Shown: piece after piece, positions 25,668 through 33,116 of the stretch
Layout: every line of letters begins with the position of its first letter
How positions within the stretch are numbered: position 1 is the stretch's first letter
Assembly: GCF_900100945.1 (NCBI RefSeq)
Contig: NZ_FNCG01000029.1
Location: 1-45,940, forward strand
Direction: 5' to 3'
Length of the DNA: 45,940 bases
Source: Mucilaginibacter gossypii
Lineage (GTDB): Bacteria > Bacteroidota > Bacteroidia > Sphingobacteriales > Sphingobacteriaceae
Made by a program: the position numbers and the translations under genes
The notes under the pieces: generated by a model
Seen by the model: only the letters and a program-made list of their open reading frames with translations
Databases searched by the model: none
What the model was told of the DNA's origin: nothing

Positions 25668-26501
25668 CTATTGTATGTTTTTATCTTGTTGCCCAACATC
25701 CGCCGATACTTTAACCAGGCTTTTCGATGCTGCCAAAACAGCACCGTTATTTGTATTTTGTACAAAACCTATTACTTCCCATCCCCGGGCCTCAACCCCG
25801 GCAGGCAAAGCAATAGTTGCGCTGCCATTGTTTTTGTTTAAAGGCATGGTTTGCAGGTTTCGTACAATTTGAGCATGGGCCAATGTGCGGCCACCATTTT
25901 CACCCCGCTCAACTTTTACAACAGCTTGTTTTTGAACCAATGCCAATGATATCACATTAGATGCGCTCCCGGTATTGCCTTCAACTTTGTATTGTACCGA
26001 AGCTGTATTATTCGCATTAAGAGTAACACCTAAGTTTAATTGAACACTGCCGCTCCCCTGCAGGCCGCTTTTAATAGTGCTGCGTAAACGCTCCTCCTGC
26101 GAACCTACAAACTCCGTTTTACCATTAACCACAATTTGCGGCGTGTAAACCTGCGACAAGTTTAACCAGTGCGCATATTCATTTTGCCGTTTTGAATAAT
26201 CGGCACTACTGAAAACGTCTTTCCAGCCAAGACGGTTCCAGTAATCAACATGGTAGGCTAAAATATAAACGGGCTTATCGCCAACCTCTTTTTGAACTTT
26301 GGCAACCAGCTCGTCGGCAGGCGGGCAGCTTGAACAGCCTTCGGAAGTAAACAGTTCAACAAGGGCAAAACCTTTACCATTAAACTTTAAATTATCGTTT
26401 TGGTTGGTTTTAGCTCCACTTTTGCAATTTATGAATGCAACAGAAATGATTACTGCACCTATAACAAACGACACAAACGCAAATATTCTGATCTTTTTCA
26501 T
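25668..26501 (-). CDS. DUF1223 thioredoxin-like exported protein
   Basis: A 277-residue protein. I chose the ATG at 26501 because it is followed at once by a signal or anchor segment (KKIRIFAFVSFVIGAVI); the longer in-frame start would put 34 polar residues before it. The DUF1223 domain begins with FALVELFTSEGCSSCPPAD, a thioredoxin-like strand and a CxxC motif at Cys56-Cys59. It continues with HVDYWNRLGWKD and YTPQIVVNG (cis-Pro loop). The C-terminal third is beta-rich. It is likely a periplasmic dithiol/disulphide protein. It lies 29 bases upstream of the cytochrome b gene on the same strand, so a redox module with the molybdoenzyme is plausible. Confidence 0.88.
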   Translation of the reverse strand: MKKIRIFAFVSFVIGAVIISVAFINCKSGAKTNQNDNLKFNGKGFALVELFTSEGCSSCPPADELVAKVQKEVGDKPVYILAYHVDYWNRLGWKDVFSSADYSKRQNEYAHWLNLSQVYTPQIVVNGKTEFVGSQEERLRSTIKSGLQGSGSVQLNLGVTLNANNTASVQYKVEGNTGSASNVISLALVQKQAVVKVERGENGGRTLAHAQIVRNLQTMPLNKNNGSATIALPAGVEARGWEVIGFVQNTNNGAVLAASKSLVKVSADVGQQDKNIQ

Positions 26502-26743
26502 TTCACTTAGTTTAAATGATATACATTTTTTCTGCTTTGTCGGGTTTATTGGGATAACCTTACAATAATTTTTTACTTTTTTGGCTGATATAAATATCGG
26601 CATAATATGCTCAAATCAAGACACGTAGCGTAACTTAGTAATCATCAGGAAGGTCTTGGATTAAAATAGATTTGAATTTATCTTGTAAGGATTAAGCCCA
26701 GCGCCCGACTAAGCCTGTAATTGTATTAGCATTACCGCATTTC

Positions 26744-27319
26744 ATGTTAACCGAAACTAATGTATTAAACCCTCATAAATGGGTTACAGCCTATGCCGAT
26801 TACCTGTATATGTATGCCATTGTGCGCATCAATGATGAGGATACGGCCAAAGACCTGGTACAGGAAACTTTTTTGGCAGCCCTTGAAAAAGTGGACCGGT
26901 TTGAGGGCAAAAGCACCGAACGAACGTGGCTTACCGCTATCCTTAAAAATAAGATTATTGATGTATACCGCAAAAAATCATCAGGTTTGGCTATAGCTTC
27001 GGCTAATAAAGCAGCTCAGGAGCAGGATGATTTTTTTGAGGAAGACAATGGGCACTGGAAAGCTGAATATGCTCCACAGCCCATCGCGGCAATGGACGAC
27101 CAGGATCCTTTGTTAAAAAAAGAGCTGAACAGCATTCTGCAAAAATGCCTGCAAAAATTACCTGCCCTGTGGAACGCAGTATTTACCATGAAACACATAG
27201 ACGATGCGGCTACCGAAAATATTTGCACCGAACTGCATGTTAGCCAGGCCAACTTCTGGGTTATCATTCACCGGGCAAAAGTTAACCTGAGGGCCTGCCT
27301 TCAAAAAAACTGGAATTAA
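26744..27319 (+). CDS. ECF-family RNA polymerase sigma factor
   Basis: A 191-residue sigma-70-type factor of the ECF group. Region 2 shows DYLYMYAIVRINDEDTAKDL and then VQETFLAALEKVDRF, with the -10 recognition helix up to FEGKSTERTWLTAILKN. An acidic linker of about 45 residues follows. Region 4 (around 130-185) has the helix-turn-helix HVSQANFWVIIHRAK. It would direct transcription of a stress or surface regulon. The next gene, 6 bases downstream, encodes a small zinc anti-sigma-like protein, the usual partner arrangement. No target promoter could be identified. Confidence 0.92.
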   Translation: MLTETNVLNPHKWVTAYADYLYMYAIVRINDEDTAKDLVQETFLAALEKVDRFEGKSTERTWLTAILKNKIIDVYRKKSSGLAIASANKAAQEQDDFFEEDNGHWKAEYAPQPIAAMDDQDPLLKKELNSILQKCLQKLPALWNAVFTMKHIDDAATENICTELHVSQANFWVIIHRAKVNLRACLQKNWN

Positions 27320-27325
27320 ACTGAA

Positions 27326-27595
27326 ATGAGCTATTTAAAAAAAATTATATATAACTGTAAACAAGCTACTTTCCTCATCGAAAAAAAACAGCTTAAACGG
27401 CTTAGCTTCCGCGAGGAAATGGAACTGCGCATTCACCTGGCCGGTTGCGGCGTGTGCGTATTATACAATAAACAAAGCCGCGTTATTAATGATATGGTGC
27501 AGCAGCTATTTCATGATTCGCTAAAAAATGAGCTGAAACTTGATGATGCTTTTAAAGCAGATTTGCAGGCAAGGATTGAAGAAGGATTGGCGTAA
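27326..27595 (+). CDS. small ZAS-type anti-sigma factor, no membrane segment
   Basis: An 89-residue protein with the zinc anti-sigma signature: Cys11 and then H37-x3-C41-x2-C44 (HLAGCGVC). The C-terminal half is a charged helix (DSLKNELKLDDAFKADLQA). Unlike typical Bacteroidota FecR-like anti-sigmas it has no membrane helix, so it should act as a soluble, perhaps redox- or zinc-sensing inhibitor of the ECF factor encoded just upstream. Its stop codon lies 5 bases before the left end of the inverted-repeat unit at 27601. A lost C-terminal extension cannot be excluded. Confidence 0.8.
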   Translation: MSYLKKIIYNCKQATFLIEKKQLKRLSFREEMELRIHLAGCGVCVLYNKQSRVINDMVQQLFHDSLKNELKLDDAFKADLQARIEEGLA

Positions 27596-27600
27596 TAAGA

Positions 27601-28313
27601 TTTTATCACGAATGGATTTGCATTATGAATAAAATTTGAGCGAATTACACGAATCCATGTTTGACACGAATCTTTGCTTGGCGTAGATAATAGGATCGAA
27701 TTATACGAATTGGCGTGGGTGATTAGATAGCCGGATCCTTTTTTAGAAAACAACTCGTTGATATTCAATTGAAGGTTTTCCGAAATTTATTACAAGGCCT
27801 AATTTGAGGCCAGAGGCTTTTAAGTAGTTAAGCGTTTGTTTGATATATGGGTCGCCGATGTAATTGCCTATTTTTACTTCGAGAATGATACCGTCATAAA
27901 CTACAAAGTCAGCAACAAAGAAATGCTTGAGTTTTTGTTCTTTATATGTAATGGTAAATGGTCTTTCTCGTACAAATGGGATATTTAACCTGGCAAACTC
28001 AAACTCGAGGGCATCCTTATAAACTGCTTCTTTAAATCCGTGCCCCAATATGTTATGAACCTCAAAACATGCCCCGATAATTTTGTAAGATTCTTCCTTA
28101 AATAAGATTTCAACCACGGTTAACAGAATTGGTGACCAAAATATAGAATGATTTTAATTTCATCAATTATTTAATTAACTCTCCCGAGGAGTCGATAAAA
28201 AACAATTCGTGTAATTCAAAATAATTCTCTTCAGAGAGCAAGGATTCGTGTCAAACATGGATTCGTGTAATTCGATCTAATTGTAATCGACACGCAAAAT
28301 ATTCGTGTTAAAA
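27601..28313. mobile_element. 713-bp inverted-repeat unit carrying a GxxExxY gene
   Basis: The left end TTTTATCACGAAT (27601-27613) faces the right end ATTCGTGTTAAAA (28301-28313). Inside, 27641-27672 and 28243-28274 are perfect 32-base inverted copies, extending to 38 bases with one mismatch. A third pair, CGAATTATACGAATTG (27697-27712) against CAATTCGTGTAATTC (28203-28217), also matches. The only gene inside is the GxxExxY gene. The unit lies exactly between the stop codons of two convergent genes and its right end overlaps the dtd stop codon. No transposase is present, so it would be non-autonomous. Mobility is an inference. Confidence 0.6.
27743..28117 (-). CDS. GxxExxY protein (PD-(D/E)xK-like fold)
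   Basis: A 124-residue protein starting at the GTG at 28117. It carries the motif that names the family, G27-F-K-E30-A-V-Y33, after IIGACFEVHNILGHG. A nuclease-like core follows: D70 in FVADFVV, then E80-V-K82 in IILEVK. This is the D...ExK spacing of PD-(D/E)xK nucleases. Biological role is unknown for the family; members occur singly and scattered in Bacteroidota, Planctomycetes and others. Here it is the only gene within a unit bounded by long inverted repeats, which suggests that it travels with them or acts on them. Confidence 0.88.
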   Translation of the reverse strand: MVEILFKEESYKIIGACFEVHNILGHGFKEAVYKDALEFEFARLNIPFVRERPFTITYKEQKLKHFFVADFVVYDGIILEVKIGNYIGDPYIKQTLNYLKASGLKLGLVINFGKPSIEYQRVVF

Positions 28314-28763
28314 CTCTCTATCCTTCGTATCCATTATAATAGTAACCGGACCATCATTAAGCAGGTTGATTTTCATATCAGCACCAAAAATGCCTGTTGC
28401 TATCTTTTTGCCTGTTAATGTTTCAAGCGTTTGAACCATTTGTTCGTACATCGGGATAGCTTTATCCGGCTTGGCAGCCCGCAGAAACGACGGGCGGTTT
28501 CCTTTTTTAGTTTGAGCGAAAAGGGTAAACTGTGATATCAATAGTATATCCCCGTTAACATCGGCAAGGGCTTTATTCATAAGTCCGTTCTCGTCGCCAA
28601 AAACACGCATGCCTGTAATTTTATTAGCAAGCCACTGCATATCCTCTGGGGTATCGGCATCTTCAATCCCTAATAATACCAAAAATCCGACACCTATTTC
28701 GCCTGTAACATTTCCATCTACTGTGCAGCTTGCCTGGGTAACGCGTTGTAGTACAGCCCTCAT
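28308..28763 (-). CDS. dtd: D-aminoacyl-tRNA deacylase
   Basis: A 151-residue enzyme that hydrolyses D-amino acids wrongly attached to tRNA, and also Gly-tRNA(Ala). It shows the N-terminal MRAVLQRVTQASCTVDG, the active-site loop SQFTLFAQTKKGNRPSF and the cross-subunit GPVTIIMDT with its Gly-Pro pair. The length is normal. The stop codon is contributed by the end of the inverted-repeat unit (ATTCGTGTTA on the plus strand), and its start lies 8 bases from another repeat of the same family, so the gene is bracketed by repeats. Confidence 0.96.
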   Translation of the reverse strand: MRAVLQRVTQASCTVDGNVTGEIGVGFLVLLGIEDADTPEDMQWLANKITGMRVFGDENGLMNKALADVNGDILLISQFTLFAQTKKGNRPSFLRAAKPDKAIPMYEQMVQTLETLTGKKIATGIFGADMKINLLNDGPVTIIMDTKDREF

Positions 28764-28960
28764 AATTTTTACACGAATTAATTTATGTTGGTCACAATTT
28801 AGGCGAATTTCATTAATCTTATTCGCTATAGATAAGTAATTCGTGTAATTCGATCAAATTGCAAACGCCTTATAAGTATTTGTGTCAATTCGTTATCATT
28901 AGTGCAATTAGTGCTAATTCCATTCGTGTAATTAGTGCGTAATTAATTAAGTTCGCAACC
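28764..28960. repeat. ACACGAATT/AATTCGTGT repeat region between dtd and the PLP enzyme gene
   Basis: This 230-base divergent spacer is mostly repeat. ACACGAATTAATT lies at 28771-28783, AATTCGTGTAATTCGATC at 28838-28855, and ATTCGTGTAATTAGTGCG at 28922-28939. The ends face each other as in the GxxExxY unit, but there is no gene inside. The promoters of dtd and the PLP enzyme must lie in or beside it. Confidence 0.65.
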
Positions 28961-28993
28961 GCTATTATGTATATCTAATTAATAGGATTAAAA

Positions 28994-30232
28994 ATGAGTA
29001 CAAAAAAAGGCTTCACTACCACCATATTACATGCCGACCGGCTTGGTAAACCCGAGCATGGTTCATTACATAAACCCATCCACACCTCTGTAACCTACGG
29101 GCACGAGGATGTGCAGGACCTGGTTGATATTTTCCAAAATAAAAAAAGTGGTTACGCTTATTCACGCCAGGGTAACCCAACTGTTACCGCTCTGGAGCAA
29201 AAGGTAACTCAAATGGAACATGGGGTATCAAGTATCGCTTTCTCAACCGGTATGGCGGCAATTTCGGCAACGGTGATGGCCCTTATTAAAGGTACTGACC
29301 ATATCGTAGCCAGCTCGTTCCTGTTTGGGAACAGCCGCAGCATTTTCCAAACATTTATTGATATGGGTATCAGTATTGATTTTGTTGATGCTACCTCGGT
29401 TGATAATGTACGCGCGGCAGTAAAAGCAAATACCCGCATGGTGTTTGTTGAAACTATTGCCAACCCGGCCACGCAAATTGCCGACCTAAAAAACATTGGC
29501 GACCTGTGCGAGGAAAAAGGCATTATGTACGTTGTTGATAACACCATGACCTCGCCATACCTGTTTAACCCAATTAATGTTAAAGCAAGTTTAGTGATTA
29601 ATTCACTTACCAAATACATTGGCGGTCATGGCAACGCCCTCGGTGGCGCGGTTACGAATACCGGCTTGTTTGATTGGGCAAACTACCCAAATATTTTCCC
29701 CGGATTTAAAGCAGCTGTAAAACCAGAGAACCTGGGCATGACCCAGATCCGTAAGAAAGGGTTACGTGACGCCGGTGGCACTTTATCACCCGAAGCTGCA
29801 CATACAATATCTGTTGGTGCCGAAACCCTGGCCCTGCGCCTTGACCGTGCCTGCAGCAACGCTTTGGCACTGGCTAAATATTTCGATAATCACCCAAAAG
29901 TTAAAAAGGTATTTTACCCGGGCGTTGAATCGCACCCGCAGCATGAATTGGCCGGTGAGTTATTTACACGCTATGGCGGCTTGATGAGCATTGAGCTTGA
30001 TGAAAGTATCAACTGCCTGGCATTTTTAAATAAACTGAAACTGGTTGTAAAATCAAGCAACCTTGGTGATACACGTACCCTGGCCATACCGGTTGCACAA
30101 ACCATTTTCTTTGAACTTGGTGCCGAGCGCCGCGCAGAAATGGGCATTCCTGAAAGCATGATCCGCCTCTCGGTAGGTATTGAAGACCTCGACGATTTGC
30201 TCGACGATTTCAAAACCGCTTTAGGCGAATAA
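28994..30232 (+). CDS. trans-sulfuration PLP enzyme (cystathionine gamma-synthase / Met gamma-lyase family)
   Basis: A 412-residue fold-type I PLP enzyme. Family segments are SGYAYSRQGNPTVTALEQKV (Tyr and Arg that bind the PLP phosphate), SSIAFSTGMAAISA, VDNTMTSPYL (Asp to the ring nitrogen) and SLTKYIGGHGN with the PLP Lys207. The C-terminal part has SSNLGDTRTLAIP and MIRLSVGIEDLDDL. It joins or cleaves a C-S bond of homocysteine or cysteine precursors, or degrades methionine; sequence alone does not separate these. Homoserine made by ThrA, encoded 4 kb downstream, could feed it after activation. It is followed by a clean terminator and is likely transcribed alone. Confidence 0.9.
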   Translation: MSTKKGFTTTILHADRLGKPEHGSLHKPIHTSVTYGHEDVQDLVDIFQNKKSGYAYSRQGNPTVTALEQKVTQMEHGVSSIAFSTGMAAISATVMALIKGTDHIVASSFLFGNSRSIFQTFIDMGISIDFVDATSVDNVRAAVKANTRMVFVETIANPATQIADLKNIGDLCEEKGIMYVVDNTMTSPYLFNPINVKASLVINSLTKYIGGHGNALGGAVTNTGLFDWANYPNIFPGFKAAVKPENLGMTQIRKKGLRDAGGTLSPEAAHTISVGAETLALRLDRACSNALALAKYFDNHPKVKKVFYPGVESHPQHELAGELFTRYGGLMSIELDESINCLAFLNKLKLVVKSSNLGDTRTLAIPVAQTIFFELGAERRAEMGIPESMIRLSVGIEDLDDLLDDFKTALGE

Positions 30233-30238
30233 ATATTG

Positions 30239-30267
30239 GGCCTTGTGAATAACACAAGGCCTTTTTT
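30239..30267 (+). terminator. intrinsic terminator after the PLP enzyme gene
   Basis: A perfect 9-bp hairpin GGCCTTGTG/CACAAGGCC with loop AATAA and a following T6 run. Confidence 0.93.
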
Positions 30268-30365
30268 GTTGAATACCATACCTGTTCGCGACTTTCATAG
30301 CAGAACATAAAATAATTTTCATTGATCGATAGGGGTTTATATGCTGTTTGTTGTAATATAGACGT

Positions 30366-31559
30366 ATGAAAACCTATAAAACCTTGAAAACACTTCTTCG
30401 TGTGCTAACCCTTGCACTTATAACCAGCGGCATCCAGGCGCAAACTCAACCAGACTCTTTAACCATCAAATTACAACAGGCTTTTACGCATGAAAGTCTG
30501 CCCGGCATGTATGTGATCATGACCGATGGTAATAAAGTTAGCTACTCCCATAGTTTTGGCTATGCAGATGAAGCCAACCAAGTACCCTATTTAGCTAATA
30601 CAATTCAAAACATTGGCTCGGTGAGTAAAACTGTTATTGCCGTAGCGTTGATGAAAGCTATCGAATTAAAATATTTTACGCTGGAAACAGATATCAACGA
30701 TGTGCTACCTTTTAAGGTAACCAATCCTAATGACCCAAACGGAAAAATAACCATCAGGCAGTTAACCAACCATACATCAGGGATTGTTGATAACCCTGAT
30801 GTATATCATTACTGCTATCATTTTTATCCTAAACTACGGGCCTATGACAGTGTTTCGATTAAAACCCTTAACCAAATGGGGTTTGGTGATAAATTAAAGG
30901 ATACAACTTTAGCCCAGTTCTTTTACAACTATTTATCCCCACAGGGAGAATACTACAGCAAGGCCAATTTCGGGGAAGGTCCGGCAGGAAGCGTTTCCTC
31001 ATATTCTAACATCGGCTCGGCACTGGCGGCATATCTCATTGAACTTAAATCGGGCCTTTCTTATGCACAGTTTACCCAAAAGTATATCCTGAAGCCCCTA
31101 AAAATGGATCATTCAGGCTGGCATATTCAAGATGTGGATTTAAAAAACCACGCCTATTTATACCTCGATCAAAAGAACCGGTTCCCGTTATATGACCTGG
31201 TTACGTATCCGGATGGAGGGCTAAAAACTTCGCCCGAAGATTTGAGCAAATATTTAGTGGCAATTGCCAGGCACGATAAAAAGCTGCTTACTGAGCCATC
31301 TTATCAAACCATGTTCACCGCGCAGTTCAACAAGGAGCATCCGCCTAAAAACATCAATTTAACCTATCGTAACAAAGGCATCTTCTGGAATTTATATACT
31401 AACGGCACCGTAGGCCATGACGGCGATGATCCCGGCGTAGGCACTTATTTGTTCTTTAATACCTCGACAGGTAAAGGAGGATTGTTTTTGTGTAATAAAT
31501 ATTTGCCGAACAAACAGGCTATTGTTGATGTGCTGGTGAAGGAAGCGGCGAAGAAGTAA
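30366..31559 (+). CDS. serine hydrolase of the beta-lactamase class C family
   Basis: A 397-residue exported protein; the signal peptide covers about residues 1-25 (cut near IQA-Q). The nucleophile motif is S85-x-x-K88 in NIGSVSKT, the second motif is Tyr-Ser-Asn in SSYSNIGSALAAYL, and the third is near the end around GHDGDDPG, where HxG replaces KTG as in many esterase-like members. It also has the conserved TIRQLTNHTSGI segment. Such proteins act as DD-peptidases, esterases or D-amino-acid peptidases more often than as true beta-lactamases. It appears to be a single-gene unit, followed by a repeat. Confidence 0.9.
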   Translation: MKTYKTLKTLLRVLTLALITSGIQAQTQPDSLTIKLQQAFTHESLPGMYVIMTDGNKVSYSHSFGYADEANQVPYLANTIQNIGSVSKTVIAVALMKAIELKYFTLETDINDVLPFKVTNPNDPNGKITIRQLTNHTSGIVDNPDVYHYCYHFYPKLRAYDSVSIKTLNQMGFGDKLKDTTLAQFFYNYLSPQGEYYSKANFGEGPAGSVSSYSNIGSALAAYLIELKSGLSYAQFTQKYILKPLKMDHSGWHIQDVDLKNHAYLYLDQKNRFPLYDLVTYPDGGLKTSPEDLSKYLVAIARHDKKLLTEPSYQTMFTAQFNKEHPPKNINLTYRNKGIFWNLYTNGTVGHDGDDPGVGTYLFFNTSTGKGGLFLCNKYLPNKQAIVDVLVKEAAKK

Positions 31560-31576
31560 GGTGTTTAATAAAAATT

Positions 31577-31702
31577 GTCATTTCGACCATCGGGAGAAAT
31601 CTTATCTGTCATGCATTGCCAACTATGGGGTGCGGTTTACATGGCTAATAAGATTTCTCTTTCGCCCCGACACACCATCCTCCTCTGCTCTATCGAAATG
31701 AC
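31577..31702. repeat. GTCATTTCGA palindromic element
   Basis: GTCATTTCGA (31577-31586) and TCGAAATGAC (31693-31702) face each other. An inner pair GAGAAATCTTAT and ATAAGATTTCTC also faces inward. The spacer varies. It lies between the 3' ends of two convergent genes, where it may also act as a transcription barrier. Confidence 0.7.
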
Positions 31703-31753
31703 AAGAGTTGAGTTTCTTCCTGACTCCTGACTCTAAAAGTCTTGATTCTCAAA

Positions 31754-32674
31754 TCAGGCCCTTGTGTCATTACCATGATAAATACTCAGGTAACTCTCAT
31801 AGCGCGATAGCGTTATCTCTCCTTCTTCCAAAGCTTCAAGTACGGCGCAGCCGGGTTCATTGATGTGGCGGCAATTGTTAAAACGGCATTGGTTCATCCG
31901 TTCACGCATTTCGGGAAAAAAATGACTAAGCTCCTGTTTTTCTATGTCGATAACACCCAGTTCGCGGATGCCGGGGGTATCAATAATAAAACCACCCTGC
32001 GGCAGCTCAAACATTTCGGCAAAGGTGGTGGTGTGCATCCCCTTATCGCTCCAGTCGGATACCATGTGTGTGCGCAGGTCCAACTCGGGTAGCAACGCGT
32101 TGATCAGGCTTGATTTACCCACGCCCGAGTGGCCGGAAAACAAAGTGACCTTATCCTTCAACAGATCCTGCACCTGGTTGATATTAGTACCTTCAATAGC
32201 CGAAACTTCAAAACAGGGGTAGCCAATATCTTCATAAATAGCTTTATAATCGGCCAAAACCTCCAGGCCTTCATCGCTAAACAGATCGAGCTTATTGAAC
32301 ACCAGTCTTGCAGGGATATCGTAAGCCTCGGCAGTTACCAAAAAGCGATCTATAAAACCCAGAGAAGTACGCGGAGAAGCCAGCGTAACTACCAAAATAG
32401 CCTGGTCGAGATTGGCAGCAATGATCTGCGCCTGTTTGCTCAGGTTAATAGCCTTGCGGATGATGTAGTTTTTTCGTTGATGCAGGTTGGTGATCACGCC
32501 ATCTTCCCTGTCGGGCTCCATTTCAAAATCAACCACATCGCCAACGGCAATAGGGTTGGTTGTGGTAATACCTTTTATACGGAACTTACCTTTGATGCGG
32601 CAATCTATCTTTTGCCCATCGGGGGTTTGTACCTGGTACCAGCTTCCGGTTGATTTTGTAATTAGTCCCTGCAT
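31754..32674 (-). CDS. rsgA: ribosome small-subunit-dependent GTPase RsgA
   Basis: A 306-residue assembly GTPase of the 30S subunit with circularly permuted G motifs: G4 NKLD comes before G1 GHSGVGKSSLINALL and G3 DTPGIRELG. An N-terminal OB domain (about 1-65) and a C-terminal zinc knuckle (CRFNNCRHINEPGC) flank it. I chose the ATG at 32674. An in-frame TTG eight codons upstream is unlikely because the -7 box TACTTTTG lies within that stretch. The gene is transcribed away from the threonine operon. Confidence 0.96.
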   Translation of the reverse strand: MQGLITKSTGSWYQVQTPDGQKIDCRIKGKFRIKGITTTNPIAVGDVVDFEMEPDREDGVITNLHQRKNYIIRKAINLSKQAQIIAANLDQAILVVTLASPRTSLGFIDRFLVTAEAYDIPARLVFNKLDLFSDEGLEVLADYKAIYEDIGYPCFEVSAIEGTNINQVQDLLKDKVTLFSGHSGVGKSSLINALLPELDLRTHMVSDWSDKGMHTTTFAEMFELPQGGFIIDTPGIRELGVIDIEKQELSHFFPEMRERMNQCRFNNCRHINEPGCAVLEALEEGEITLSRYESYLSIYHGNDTRA

Positions 32675-32686
32675 ATTATCGAGCCT

Positions 32687-32694
32687 CAAAAGTA
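32687..32694 (-). promoter_or_regulatory. -7 promoter element of rsgA
   Basis: TACTTTTG on the minus strand fits TAnnTTTG and ends 12 bases before the rsgA ATG. It supports the shorter start. No clear -33 element is present. Confidence 0.5.
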
Positions 32695-32911
32695 GCAAAT
32701 TAAATTTATTGAGGCTTTTTTGAAGCCCTGATGATACATTATCGTTTTTAATTGAGTTAGGTTGCAGCTGAGCCGCGTGTCAATCGTCTGCGATGACAGA
32801 ACCCCAACATTTTGGTAAAACCTTTTATCTATCGCCCTCATTATCAAATCCATCAATCACCCACTCAATCGCCTTGCAATTATTACGAAAATCATAATTT
32901 GTTAAATAATC

Positions 32912-32943
32912 CTTGCAAATCAGAAAATAATCTACTTACTTTA
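32912..32943 (+). promoter_or_regulatory. promoter of the thr operon
   Basis: TTG (32912-32914), 21 bases, then TACTTTTA (32936-32943), one change from TAnnTTTG. Transcription would start near 32949, a few bases before the leader-peptide ATG at 32956. Confidence 0.5.
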
Positions 32944-32955
32944 CAGACATTATAT

Positions 32956-33021
32956 ATGACAATTAACAACACCATTTCTACAATTATTATTACCACCGGT
33001 ATAAACCTCGGAGGAAGATAA
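32956..33021 (+). CDS. threonine/isoleucine-rich leader peptide of the thr operon
   Basis: A 21-codon frame begins MTINNTISTIIITTGI and ends in Gly-Gly-Arg and TAA. Five of its codons are Thr and six are Ile. Composition, size and place (just after the promoter, 95 bases before thrA) match the leader peptides that control threonine operons in enteric bacteria, where charged tRNA-Thr and tRNA-Ile are sensed. The peptide needs no function of its own; what matters is where the ribosome stops. The last codons (33009-33017) form one strand of the proposed antiterminator. The frame is open further upstream, but an upstream start would lie before the promoter. Confidence 0.85.
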   Translation: MTINNTISTIIITTGINLGGR

Positions 33022-33090
33022 TCGTATGGTGTAAAACATAAAATGAAAGCCAAAAGAAAAACCTTCCTCCGCAAAGAGGAAGGTTTTTTT
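33009..33090 (+). promoter_or_regulatory. thr operon attenuator (antiterminator and terminator)
   Basis: The terminator is a hairpin with arms AAACCTTCCTC (33059-33069) and GAGGAAGGTTT (33076-33086), a 6-base loop and a T7 run to 33090. The antiterminator is CGGAGGAAG (33009-33017, end of the leader peptide), perfectly complementary over 9 bases to CTTCCTCCG (33063-33071), the 5' arm of the terminator. A ribosome stalled on Thr or Ile codons leaves 33009-33017 free to block the terminator. One that reaches the stop codon at 33019 covers it, and the terminator forms. Confidence 0.88.
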
Positions 33091-33116
33091 GTTACAGAAC
33101 GATTACTAACCCATAA

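Noticed and set aside
27601..28313. CRISPR-like array made of AATTCGTGTAATTCG repeats
   Set aside because: The repeats are inverted, irregularly spaced and lack uniform spacers; no cas gene is present.
28764..28993. SAM or other riboswitch before the PLP trans-sulfuration gene
   Set aside because: I looked for the conserved core of known SAM riboswitches and a terminator in the leader; the spacer is made of the ACACGAATT repeats instead.
30366..31559. True class C beta-lactamase (antibiotic resistance)
   Set aside because: The KTG motif is replaced by an HxG-like motif and the overall pattern fits the broad esterase/peptidase members of the family; resistance cannot be claimed.
32675..32698. 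TTG start for RsgA eight codons upstream
   Set aside because: These codons overlap the -7 promoter motif; the ATG at 32674 fits the family start MQGLI.
32812..32955. Upstream extension of the thr leader peptide to a 69-codon gene
   Set aside because: The extension lies before the promoter motif and is low-complexity; only the last 21 codons are Thr/Ile-rich and correctly placed.
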